Of a stretch of DNA of 10,085 nt, positions 1 to 6,250 are shown one piece after another. The notes beneath the pieces are model-generated. The model saw only the letters and a program-made list of their open reading frames with translations, was not told the DNA's origin and searched no databases. Within the stretch, counting starts at the first letter, position 1. Every line of letters begins with the position of its first letter. This DNA comes from Dictyoglomaceae bacterium (GTDB lineage: Bacteria; Dictyoglomota; Dictyoglomia; Dictyoglomales; Dictyoglomaceae). The stretch spans positions 1 through 10,085 of the forward strand of contig JAPYWU010000037.1 of the NCBI GenBank assembly GCA_028276205.1. The letters are read 5' to 3'. A program made the position numbers and the translations under genes.

Positions 1-846
1 ATCAAAATCTCTTTCTTCAAATTTAAAAACCCAAGGTGTTTTTTCTAAAACTTTCCAAGCACTTTCAGGATAGGTTTTTCTAAAAATGGGATCTAAAAAC
101 CATCTGTTTGAAAAAGCATCCTGTCTTTCCACTGCTATTAAATTTTCTTCTGTATCATTTTCAGGATAGAAAGGAGTAACATTGATAGTTATACCAATGC
201 TTCCTTTATATCCTTCTTCTTTATAAATCTGGACAGCATAACCATGAGCTAAAAGGAAATTGTGACTTGCAATAAATGCCCCCTTCATATCTCTTTTTCC
301 TGGAGCATGAACACCCCAACCATAACCCAAGAATGCATTTACCCAAGGTTCATTTAATGTAATCCATAAATCAACTCTATCCCCAAATTTATAGAATAGA
401 AAAGAAGCATAATCAGAAAAATATTTTGCCACATCTCTATTTAACCAACCACCAATATCCTCAAGCTTTTGAGGTAAATCCCAGTGATATAAAGTTATGG
501 CAGGTTTTATTCCTTTCTCAAGAAGTTTATCAATAAGCCTATCATAAAAGGCTAAACCTTTTGGATTAACTTTTCCTTTTCCTTCTGGAAAAATCCTTGG
601 CCATGAAACAGAGAATCTATAAGCCTTAAGTCCAATATAACTCATTAAATCCACATCTTTCTCCCATAAATGATAATGATCACATGCCACATCTCCATTC
701 TGATTCTGATAAATAGTACCTGGAGTATGAGAGAACCTATCCCAAGTACTTTCTCCTTTTCCATCCTCATTCCAAGCTCCCTCTATCTGATAAGACGCTG
801 TTGCAGCTCCCCATAAAAATCCTTTAGGAAATATTAGTTCTTGCAT
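1..846 (-). CDS. GH1 family beta-glucosidase/beta-glycosidase, N-terminal 282 residues (3' end outside window)
   Basis: This is a retaining beta-glycosidase of family GH1, expected to hydrolyse cellobiose and other beta-glucosides, galactosides or mannosides in the cytoplasm. The reading frame is open from the ATG at 846 to the window edge, giving exactly 282 codons. The N-terminus carries the GH1 signature FLWGAATASYQIEGAW (residues 10-25), followed by DGKGESTWDRF, KAYRFSVSWPRIFP (74-87) and the TLYHWDLPQ segment (118-126). The acid/base glutamate is E166 in TLNEP (163-167). The catalytic nucleophile (the later TENG-type motif) lies outside the window, so catalytic completeness cannot be judged. 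GH1 proteins are usually about 440-450 residues, so about 160 are missing. No signal peptide is visible. The start is supported by AAGGAGGT at 853-860, six bases upstream. Substrate preference cannot be read from this part. Family call near certain. Confidence 0.95.
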   Translation of the reverse strand, partial: MQELIFPKGFLWGAATASYQIEGAWNEDGKGESTWDRFSHTPGTIYQNQNGDVACDHYHLWEKDVDLMSYIGLKAYRFSVSWPRIFPEGKGKVNPKGLAFYDRLIDKLLEKGIKPAITLYHWDLPQKLEDIGGWLNRDVAKYFSDYASFLFYKFGDRVDLWITLNEPWVNAFLGYGWGVHAPGKRDMKGAFIASHNFLLAHGYAVQIYKEEGYKGSIGITINVTPFYPENDTEENLIAVERQDAFSNRWFLDPIFRKTYPESAWKVLEKTPWVFKFEERDFD

Positions 847-852
847 CTCTTA

Positions 853-860
853 ACCTCCTT
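853..860 (-). promoter_or_regulatory. Shine-Dalgarno site of the GH1 gene
   Basis: On the minus strand this reads AAGGAGGT, a full-strength Shine-Dalgarno sequence, with six bases to the ATG at 846-844. It fixes the GH1 start and shows that this organism uses strong canonical ribosome binding sites. That makes the archaemetzincin gene at 2261, which has none, stand out. Confidence 0.85.
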
Positions 861-873
861 CATTAAAGTTTTA

Positions 874-903
874 TATATAACCTTTGATATATTACTAAAG
901 CAA
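874..903 (-). promoter_or_regulatory. Candidate sigma-70-type promoter for the GH1 gene
   Basis: On the minus strand, TTGCTT (903-898) is followed after 18 bases by TATATA (879-874), which would put transcription start near 867, about 20 bases before the ATG. The -35 box is weaker than in the other promoters of this window and the region is AT-rich, so the exact -10 register is uncertain. Confidence 0.45.
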
Positions 904-945
904 AATGTTTTTGGAAAGAGGATAATAATTAAAAATTAATAGTAC

Positions 946-974
946 TTGATTTTCCAAAAAGTTTTTTATATAAT
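946..974 (+). promoter_or_regulatory. Promoter of tRNA-Asn
   Basis: TTGATT (946-951), a 17-base spacer, then a perfect TATAAT (969-974). The predicted start near 981 leaves a leader of about 18 bases before the mature tRNA at 999. The near-consensus boxes suit a stable-RNA gene. It lies back to back with the GH1 promoter about 45 bases away. Confidence 0.75.
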
Positions 975-998
975 TTTTTACAACAATAACTTATTCGC

Positions 999-1073
999 TC
1001 CTCGGTAGCTCAACGGTAGAGCGGCCGGCTGTTAACCGGCGGGTTGCAGGTTCGAATCCTGCCCGAGGAGCCA
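999..1073 (+). tRNA. tRNA-Asn (anticodon GTT), CCA encoded
   Basis: A complete cloverleaf can be folded by eye. The acceptor stem is TCCTCGG (999-1005) with CCGAGGA (1063-1069), the discriminator is G1070 and CCA is encoded at 1071-1073. The D stem is GCTC/GAGC (1008-1011 with 1019-1022). The anticodon stem is GCCGG/CCGGC (1024-1028 with 1036-1040) with loop CTGTTAA and anticodon GTT at 1031-1033. The T stem is GCAGG/CCTGC (1046-1050 with 1058-1062) with loop TTCGAAT. T8 and A9 are in place. Seventeen of 21 stem pairs are G-C in an otherwise AT-rich region, typical of a thermophile. A run of six T follows at 1075-1080 and may help end transcription, although no hairpin directly precedes it. 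Confidence 0.97.
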
Positions 1074-1141
1074 ATTTTTTATTATCCCCATAATTTAAAT
1101 TCCATTTATTATCAATTTCAATTATCGAAAATTCGTTGTTA

Positions 1142-1157
1142 TGTGACTATTTTCACT
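1142..1157. promoter_or_regulatory. CRP/FNR-like palindrome upstream of the GH130 promoter
   Basis: The sequence reads TGTGA-N6-TCACT, a near match to the TGTGA-N6-TCACA consensus of CRP-type regulators. It ends eight bases before the -35 box of the GH130 promoter, with its centre about 51 bases upstream of the predicted start. This is an activator-like position but not one of the classical phased ones. No regulator gene is present in the window. The assignment rests on pattern similarity alone. Confidence 0.3.
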
Positions 1158-1165
1158 GATATTTA

Positions 1166-1194
1166 TTGACTTAATAGCTTATTTAAGTTAACAT
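1166..1194 (+). promoter_or_regulatory. Promoter of the GH130 gene with a palindrome in its spacer
   Basis: TTGACT (1166-1171), a 17-base spacer, then TAACAT (1189-1194), giving a predicted start near 1201. The leader would be only about 19 bases, with AAGGAGG at 1204-1210 almost at the 5' end. An inverted repeat ACTTAA-N8-TTAAGT (1169-1188) fills the gap between the two boxes, which is where a repressor would block polymerase. The palindrome is short and AT-rich, so it may be chance. Confidence 0.6.
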
Positions 1195-1219
1195 AAACAA
1201 AAAAAGGAGGCTTTAAATT

Positions 1220-2215
1220 ATGGGGAGAGTCCAAATTATTGGAGAAAAGATTCCAAATTTACCCTGGGAAGACCGACCTAAGGGAAGTAGTGATGTGGTA
1301 TGGAGATACTCAAAAAACCCTATAATTAAAAGAAACCATATTAAAAGAGCAAACAGCATATTTAATAGTGCAGTAGTTACCTTTAACGGAAAGTTTGCAG
1401 GTGTTTTTAGAGTAGACGACAAAGCAAGATCAATGAATTTACATGCAGGATTTAGTGATGACGGAATTAATTGGACCATTGAGGAAGACCCCATAAACTT
1501 TATACAAAAAACTAAGGATCCCTTAGTAAGTGAATACAAGTATGATCCAAGGGTTACTTTTATTGAAGATAGATATTATATTACATGGTGTAATGGTTAT
1601 CATGGACCAACTATTGGTGTAGGATATACCTTTGATTTTAAGGAATTTTATCAATTAGAAAATGCTTTCTTACCTTACAATAGAAATGGTGTACTTTTCC
1701 CAAGAAAAATAAATGGTAAATATGCCATGTTAAGCAGACCTTCTGATAGAGGTCATACGCCTTTTGGAGATATATTCTATAGTGAGAGTCCAGACATGAT
1801 CCATTGGGGTTGTCATAGATTTGTTATGTCAGCAGGGCTTACAGGATGGCAATCCCTTAAAATAGGGGCAGGTCCTACTCCTATAGAAACCAGTGAGGGT
1901 TGGCTTTTAATCTATCATGGAGTATTACTATCTTGCAATGGTTATGTATATAGTTTTAGTGCTGCCCTTTTAGATTTAGAAAAACCATGGAAAGTAAAAT
2001 ATAGAGCTCGTTCTTATCTACTCTCTCCTCAAGAATATTATGAATGTGTAGGAGACGTACCTAATGTAGCATTTCCTTGTGCAGCTTTATGTGATGCTGA
2101 GACAGGGAGGCTTGCCATCTATTATGGTGGTGCAGATACAGTAGTTGCTCTTGCCTTTGCATATGTAGATGAAATAATTGATTTTCTAAAAGAAGATGGA
2201 ATAAAATATGAATAA
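1220..2215 (+). CDS. GH130 family 4-O-beta-D-mannosyl-D-glucose phosphorylase (probable)
   Basis: This is a 331-residue inverting glycoside phosphorylase of family GH130. Many databases label such proteins 'glycosidase PH1107-related'. The closest remembered pattern is the subfamily 1 enzyme that phosphorolyses 4-O-beta-mannosyl-glucose to mannose 1-phosphate and glucose in the cytoplasm. Supporting segments are NSIFNSAV (45-52), the YDPRV motif (108-112), where D109 aligns with the family's catalytic acid, TWCNGYHGPT (122-131), SRPSDRGHTPFGDIFYSESP (172-191), KIGAGPTPIET (214-224), YHGV and the C-terminal YYGGADT. Length is normal for the family. There is no signal peptide. The ATG is set by AAGGAGG at 1204-1210. 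Known operons often pair this enzyme with cellobiose 2-epimerase and mannanase, but neither is in the window. An alternative is a mannooligosaccharide phosphorylase; family certain, exact substrate less so. Confidence 0.9.
   Translation: MGRVQIIGEKIPNLPWEDRPKGSSDVVWRYSKNPIIKRNHIKRANSIFNSAVVTFNGKFAGVFRVDDKARSMNLHAGFSDDGINWTIEEDPINFIQKTKDPLVSEYKYDPRVTFIEDRYYITWCNGYHGPTIGVGYTFDFKEFYQLENAFLPYNRNGVLFPRKINGKYAMLSRPSDRGHTPFGDIFYSESPDMIHWGCHRFVMSAGLTGWQSLKIGAGPTPIETSEGWLLIYHGVLLSCNGYVYSFSAALLDLEKPWKVKYRARSYLLSPQEYYECVGDVPNVAFPCAALCDAETGRLAIYYGGADTVVALAFAYVDEIIDFLKEDGIKYE
2178..2207 (+). promoter_or_regulatory. Candidate promoter for the archaemetzincin gene inside the GH130 3' end
   Basis: TTGATT (2178-2183), an 18-base spacer, then TAAAAT (2202-2207). 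Transcription would begin near 2214, at the GH130 stop codon, and give a leader of about 46 bases that starts with the 2225-2252 hairpin. It overlaps coding sequence, so the match could be incidental. It is the only good promoter candidate I see for the downstream gene. Confidence 0.4.
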
Positions 2216-2252
2216 AATACAAAAAAGAGGGAGAGGAATACCTCTCCCTCTT
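2208..2252 (-). terminator. Strong intrinsic terminator acting on leftward transcripts
   Basis: A perfect 12-bp stem pairs 2225-2236 (AAGAGGGAGAGG) with 2241-2252, with the four-base loop AATA. Read on the minus strand it is followed at once by TTTTTTG and more T-rich sequence, a textbook rho-independent terminator. On the plus strand the 3' side is TTCATAAAAA, a poor U-tract, so rightward termination after GH130 should be weak or partial. The leftward gene it would serve is the GH2 mannosidase ending at 2771, with the whole archaemetzincin gene in between. Confidence 0.8.
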
Positions 2253-2260
2253 CATAAAAA

Positions 2261-2794
2261 ATGGAAAAATTTATATACTTGGTTCCTTTTGATAAGATAG
2301 ATAAAGATCTTTTAGATTTCCTTTTAGAAAATCTTCCTAAGATTATTTCTTATTCTGTAAAAAAATACCTTAGCTTACCTATACCCAGTAATGCTTATAA
2401 TCCTGAAAGAAATCAATATCTTTCTTCACCTTTTCTTGACATACTAACTAAATTAAAGATACCTGACAGTTTCAAGATTCTTGGAATTACAAATGTGGAT
2501 TTATATACCCCTGGACTTAATTTCATATTTGGACAAGCGAAACTTAATGGAAGAGAAGCCTTAGTAAGTATAGCAAGATTAGATAATAGTTTCTACGGAT
2601 TACCTAAAGATCAAGAAGTTTTATATATTCGCTCTTTAAAAGAATCGGTACATGAACTTGGACACACCCTGGGTCTTTCCCATTGTCCAAACCCAGAGTG
2701 TGTCATGCATTTTTCTAATTCTATATCCGATACTGATAGAAAAAGCTATAATTTCTGTCCTATTTGTAAATTAAGCCTTTCTTACCTTTTTTAA
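2261..2794 (+). CDS. amzA: Archaemetzincin-type zinc metallopeptidase (family M54)
   Basis: This is a 177-residue small zinc peptidase of the archaemetzincin family, probably an aminopeptidase-like cytoplasmic enzyme; physiological substrates of bacterial members are not known to me. The active-site segment HELGHTLGLSHC (131-142) supplies the zinc ligands H131, H135 and H141 and the catalytic E132. It is followed by the family cysteines: C142, C147 in CVM (M149 being the Met-turn methionine), and C166/C169 in CPIC, which form the second zinc site. The N-terminus (IYLVPFDKID) resembles the family start. An in-frame TAA at 2255 excludes any earlier start, so ATG 2261 stands although no Shine-Dalgarno precedes it and a stem-loop ends eight bases upstream. 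The last 24 bp overlap the end of the convergent mannosidase gene. The family is common in archaea and sparse in bacteria. Confidence 0.92.
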   Translation: MEKFIYLVPFDKIDKDLLDFLLENLPKIISYSVKKYLSLPIPSNAYNPERNQYLSSPFLDILTKLKIPDSFKILGITNVDLYTPGLNFIFGQAKLNGREALVSIARLDNSFYGLPKDQEVLYIRSLKESVHELGHTLGLSHCPNPECVMHFSNSISDTDRKSYNFCPICKLSLSYLF

Positions 2795-5212
2795 ATTCAA
2801 TCCTTTAATTTCTAAATTTTCCTCTACCTCTTTCAGAGTATAGGGAGCTTTAAAAATTACTTCGTACTTATCCTTTGGATAAATGGTAAAGTAATTATCT
2901 TCCCATTCTGCATTTGGAAGTTCCAAAGCTACAAATAAAGCAAGAAAATCACTTTCTAATACTACTCTATATATTTCTTTGTCAATCTCCTCTATAGTAT
3001 AAATAACTTCTGCCTTAGGGAGTTCCAAATGTTTAAATGGAGCAAAGAAATATTCGTTCATATCAAGTAAATTACCCTTTTCATCAAAAAGTTGTACATA
3101 GAAAAACTCCCCATATTTATCTACATCTTCTAAGGGAATTGTTATAGCATTTAAAGACGTATTAGGAGAAAGCTCAAGAGTAATTTCTTTCTTACCTCTT
3201 CTTTTTCCTTTAAAAGTACTAAATGCATATTCTATTTTCCCATCAAAAGGTTGCAAAGTATCATTAACTACAAAGATTAAAAGTTTACCGTCTCTTGGTT
3301 CTATATTTACTTTCAGATTTTTAAAAGATCTCTTTACAAAATAGTAAGAGGGTTTCAAGTTTTTATAATAATCAATTATACTCCAACTAACTACGGGCCA
3401 ACAATCGTTAAGTTGCCATATCAGTGCTCCTGCAGTATGGAACTTATTATTTCTCCAATGTTCTATTCCTGTTTTCAATGCTAATCCTTGAATGATTTGA
3501 GAAAGATATATGTAATCATCCATATCAGATGTAATTTTAAAATAACTAGAAATATATCTTATAATTCTCTCTGTACCTTCATAAGCTTTATTATGAAATT
3601 CCATTTCTCTACTTTGAGGATGATATTCTTTCTCGGAAGTAATAAACTTTCTAATAGTCTCTGAAACAGGAGGAGCCTGCATTCCGAACTCACTCACAAA
3701 TCTGGAGTTATCTTTAAGATATTCTTTAAAGTCTTTCCATCCATGCCATATATCCCAGTTATGTCTATCTCCTGCCTCCTCACTATTTGGATGCCTTCCC
3801 CCGTAAGGACTACTTGGCCAATATGGTCTTGTTAAATCAAGTCTAGCACACACATCAGGTAATACTTTGCTATATATTTCTTCTCCCCAGAACTTATCTC
3901 TTTCACCCCACCATTTTGCCACATAGCCCCAATTATTCTCATTATTACCACACCATAAAACAATAGAAGGATGATTTCTTAATCTCTTTACAACAAATTC
4001 TGCTTCCCTCTGTACTTCTTCTAAAAATTTCTCATCATCCGGATATTCCGCACATGCAAACATAAAATCTTGCCAAACCATTATACCAAGTTCATCACAT
4101 AAATCATAAAATATATCATTTTCGTAAATTCCTCCGCCCCAAACCCTAAGCATGGTGGTTCCCATTTCTTTAGCCTTCGTGAGAAGAAATCTATAATCTT
4201 CTTCTCTTAATCTTGGAAGAAAACTATCCGCTGGTATCCAATTTGCTCCCTTAGCAAAGATGGGTACATCGTTTATTTTGAAAATAAAGGATTCACCTTT
4301 TTGATCTTCTTTCGTATATAACTCTACTTTTCTTATTCCAAAGGTTTCCTCTATTTTATCTAAAATCTCACCTTTTTCATCCAAAAGGATCAATTGTATT
4401 TTATATAAGTTCTGTTCACCGTATCCTTGTGGATACCAAAGTTTAGGATCTTTTATAGTTAATGGTATCTTTAAAAATACTCTTCCTTCTGGGAGAGTAA
4501 ATCTTAACCTTTGTTCTAAAACAGGTTTATTATGAGAAATTCTAAATGCCACATCTACACTCATGGCTTGTTGAAGTTCAATATCAAGCTCAAGACTTAT
4601 ATGAGCAGGATTACCTAAATTCCTTACAGGAACCCATACATCTAAAATTCTCGCCTTATCCCAACCCTTTATTTTTACCGATTTCCATAAGCCTGAAGTA
4701 GCAAGCCTTGGGCCCCAGTCCCATCCAAAGGAATATTGAGCCTTTCTACCAAAAACTCTGGGAGAAAAATCTCCTCCATGAAGTTTATATGGATAATTAT
4801 CTGCCCTTTCTTTAAGCGTTTTGGTAGGAGATAAAAGCTTCACTTCAAGAACATTTTCACCTTCAACTAATACATTTTTTACATCAAAACTCCAAGGAAT
4901 AAACATATTGTCTGTTTCGCCAATCTTTTTCCCATTAAGATAGATCTCAGAGAAAGTATCAATACCCTCAAACTCTAACTCTATAGCAGAATGTTTTAAA
5001 AACTCTTTATTTATGTTAAATTTTTTTCTATATATCCAATCTTCTTCCTCTACCCATTGAACCTTTAGTTCATTTTCCCCCACAAAAGGATCTGGAATTA
5101 AATTATTATCCATTAAATCTAAGTGAACACAACCTGGTACTTTAGCCTTAAGCCATTTTCTTTCTTTTGTATTTCTAAACTCCCATTCACCATCTAATTT
5201 AATTACATCCAT
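2771..5212 (-). CDS. GH2 family beta-mannosidase
   Basis: This is an 813-residue retaining exo-beta-mannosidase that releases mannose from non-reducing ends of beta-1,4-manno-oligosaccharides. It shows no signal peptide, so it should act in the cytoplasm on imported oligosaccharides. The N-terminal jelly-roll domain (about 1-180) opens with LDGEWEFRN and contains VPGCVHLDLM (25-34) and FGWDWGPRL (162-170), typical of beta-mannosidases rather than beta-galactosidases. An Ig-like domain follows (about 185-300), then the TIM barrel (about 305-600), which carries FAKGANWIPADSF (319-331) and MLRVWGGGIYE (354-364). E425 in WCGNNENNW is the predicted acid/base and E508 in SEFGMQAPP the nucleophile. 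Beta domains complete the C-terminus. Length is normal. GGGGAGG at 5223-5229 supports the ATG. The 3' end overlaps the archaemetzincin gene by 24 bp. It is transcribed from its own promoter. Confidence 0.95.
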   Translation of the reverse strand: MDVIKLDGEWEFRNTKERKWLKAKVPGCVHLDLMDNNLIPDPFVGENELKVQWVEEEDWIYRKKFNINKEFLKHSAIELEFEGIDTFSEIYLNGKKIGETDNMFIPWSFDVKNVLVEGENVLEVKLLSPTKTLKERADNYPYKLHGGDFSPRVFGRKAQYSFGWDWGPRLATSGLWKSVKIKGWDKARILDVWVPVRNLGNPAHISLELDIELQQAMSVDVAFRISHNKPVLEQRLRFTLPEGRVFLKIPLTIKDPKLWYPQGYGEQNLYKIQLILLDEKGEILDKIEETFGIRKVELYTKEDQKGESFIFKINDVPIFAKGANWIPADSFLPRLREEDYRFLLTKAKEMGTTMLRVWGGGIYENDIFYDLCDELGIMVWQDFMFACAEYPDDEKFLEEVQREAEFVVKRLRNHPSIVLWCGNNENNWGYVAKWWGERDKFWGEEIYSKVLPDVCARLDLTRPYWPSSPYGGRHPNSEEAGDRHNWDIWHGWKDFKEYLKDNSRFVSEFGMQAPPVSETIRKFITSEKEYHPQSREMEFHNKAYEGTERIIRYISSYFKITSDMDDYIYLSQIIQGLALKTGIEHWRNNKFHTAGALIWQLNDCWPVVSWSIIDYYKNLKPSYYFVKRSFKNLKVNIEPRDGKLLIFVVNDTLQPFDGKIEYAFSTFKGKRRGKKEITLELSPNTSLNAITIPLEDVDKYGEFFYVQLFDEKGNLLDMNEYFFAPFKHLELPKAEVIYTIEEIDKEIYRVVLESDFLALFVALELPNAEWEDNYFTIYPKDKYEVIFKAPYTLKEVEENLEIKGLNLKKVRKA

Positions 5213-5249
5213 ATCTCAAAATCCTCCCCAAAGGCATAAAATTTTGTTT

Positions 5250-5278
5250 AGTATAACTTATTAACTTGTAAAAATCAA
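5250..5278 (-). promoter_or_regulatory. Promoter of the GH2 beta-mannosidase gene
   Basis: On the minus strand, TTGATT (5278-5273), a 17-base spacer, then TATACT (5255-5250). Predicted start near 5243 gives a leader of about 30 bases containing the Shine-Dalgarno GGGGAGG (5229-5223). The -35 box is embedded in the U-tract of the terminator belonging to the gene upstream, so the two signals share bases. Confidence 0.7.
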
Positions 5279-5299
5279 AATATCCTCGAGGGGAGGATA
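5271..5299 (-). terminator. Intrinsic terminator of the DUF4097 gene
   Basis: A 7-bp stem pairs TATCCTC (5281-5287) with GAGGATA (5293-5299) around a five-base loop. On the minus strand it is followed directly by TTTTGATTTTT. It begins 14 bases past the stop codon of the SHOCT/DUF4097 gene. The tract TTGATT inside the T-rich tail doubles as the -35 box of the mannosidase promoter. Confidence 0.6.
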
Positions 5300-5313
5300 A
5301 TGTATAAAGATTT

Positions 5314-6099
5314 TTATTTTATACTAATATTTCCCATTGAACAATTCACAAATATCTCTGATTTTTCTCCACTACCATATATATACGTATCACCTTTCAT
5401 TATCATATCTGGTTTTTTATCAACAGATACTTCTCCCATGGCAACTTTTACTATCAGTTTTCCATCAAAATCACTGGGAAGTACTATTGAAATATCTCCA
5501 GTAGTACAAGTTAATTCTCCTTGAGATGGAGCTTTAACAAAAACAATATCTAAATCTCCCATATTTACCTCAGCCCTAACTTTCTCGCTCTCTATATATA
5601 AGTTACCATCACCCATTTTTATGAAAATCTCACTTTCTTTCGCAACCAATTTCCCCTTTACATCTCCTGCTGAAACTTTCATCTTAACTGTGTTTAACTT
5701 TGGTAAATTCAAATTAAAATCTCCTGCAGAAAATTTAATCAAATTATCTTCTAAAACGAATACACCTTCTCCCTTTATCCTTATCTTTTCTTCTTCCCAA
5801 ACATCTACATCCAAATCTCCAGCTGTGATCTCTATAAATAGTGGCTTATCCTCTGTCCATTCATATTCCTCATCTACATGCTTTATCCCCTTCATACTAT
5901 TTGCTATAACTCCCGGTATGATGGAAAAAGCAGACGTTAAAGCGTCGGTTACAATCTCTCCTATATTAATAAAGCCAAATTTATCTCTCCTCTTTGATTC
6001 TTTCCTTTCCTCAAGAGCCTCAATAAGTTTCTCAGCCTCATCAGCTTTTATTTTACCTTCTTCTAAAAGCCTTAAAATTCTTTTTAATTCATCCTCCAT
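5314..6099 (-). CDS. SHOCT-like/DUF4097 beta-strand-repeat protein (YvlB/LiaX-like architecture)
   Basis: This is a 261-residue protein of unknown function. The first 35 residues form a charged helical module (LLEEGKIKADEAEKLIEALE, 11-30), the SHOCT-like domain found at the N-terminus of YvlB- and LiaX-type proteins. A hydrophobic or amphipathic stretch (about 42-72) follows, too polar for a clear membrane helix. Residues 88-261 form a beta solenoid of the DUF4097 kind, with a repeated hydrophobic-GD-hydrophobic turn: AGD at 93, 125 and 144, MGD at 162 and 180, TGD at 200, MGE at 221 and MGN at 255. Relatives in Firmicutes are tied to envelope stress, but that role is not shown here. No signal peptide is seen. 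An in-frame TAA just upstream leaves ATG 6099 as the only start, with GGGGG at 6110-6114 as a moderate binding site. It has its own promoter and terminator. Confidence 0.85.
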   Translation of the reverse strand: MEDELKRILRLLEEGKIKADEAEKLIEALEERKESKRRDKFGFINIGEIVTDALTSAFSIIPGVIANSMKGIKHVDEEYEWTEDKPLFIEITAGDLDVDVWEEEKIRIKGEGVFVLEDNLIKFSAGDFNLNLPKLNTVKMKVSAGDVKGKLVAKESEIFIKMGDGNLYIESEKVRAEVNMGDLDIVFVKAPSQGELTCTTGDISIVLPSDFDGKLIVKVAMGEVSVDKKPDMIMKGDTYIYGSGEKSEIFVNCSMGNISIK

Positions 6100-6138
6100 G
6101 TTTTATATACCCCCATTTCTTAAAATTAATTTTTAATA

Positions 6139-6167
6139 ATTATAAAATATAATTTTATAATTTTCAA
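6139..6167 (-). promoter_or_regulatory. Promoter of the DUF4097 gene
   Basis: On the minus strand, TTGAAA (6167-6162), exactly 17 bases, then a perfect TATAAT (6144-6139). The predicted start near 6132 gives a leader of about 32 bases. This is the closest match to the sigma-70 consensus in the window. It suggests substantial expression unless a regulator holds it back. Confidence 0.7.
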
Positions 6168-6233
6168 GTTTATATTTAATAAATTTACTTTTTTACCTTT
6201 GTTATTACCTCAAGTAAAAAATTTTAAACACAA

Positions 6234-6247
6234 CTAACATGTGTTAG
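6234..6247. promoter_or_regulatory. Palindrome CTAACATGTGTTAG between divergent promoters, possible operator
   Basis: Six-base arms CTAACA and TGTTAG flank TG. The site lies in the middle of the divergent gap, about 67 bases from the -35 box of the DUF4097 promoter and 50 bases from the -35 box of the phosphorylase promoter. It is the only G/C-containing palindrome in a very AT-rich gap. The binding protein is unknown. Confidence 0.35.
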
Positions 6248-6250
6248 GTA

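Noticed and set aside
999..1073. tRNA-Asn as a possible attachment site for an integrated element.
   Set aside because: I saw no second copy of the tRNA 3' end in the window, no integrase, and neighbouring genes are ordinary metabolic genes with matching composition.
1213..1539. A 108-codon leftward frame with a hydrophobic stretch.
   Set aside because: It lies entirely over the GH130 gene and its leader, whose protein motifs are unmistakable. No binding site or promoter supports the opposite strand.
5300..5524. A 74-codon rightward frame starting just after a GGGGAGG sequence, encoding a hydrophobic peptide.
   Set aside because: It is antisense to the clearly coding DUF4097 C-terminus. The SD-like bases are the arm of the leftward terminator, and the spacing to the ATG is only three bases.
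5621..6136. A 171-codon rightward frame rich in S, F and P.
   Set aside because: It is the antisense shadow of the SHOCT/DUF4097 gene, which has its own promoter, terminator and repeat pattern. The rightward frame has no ribosome binding site and low-complexity composition.
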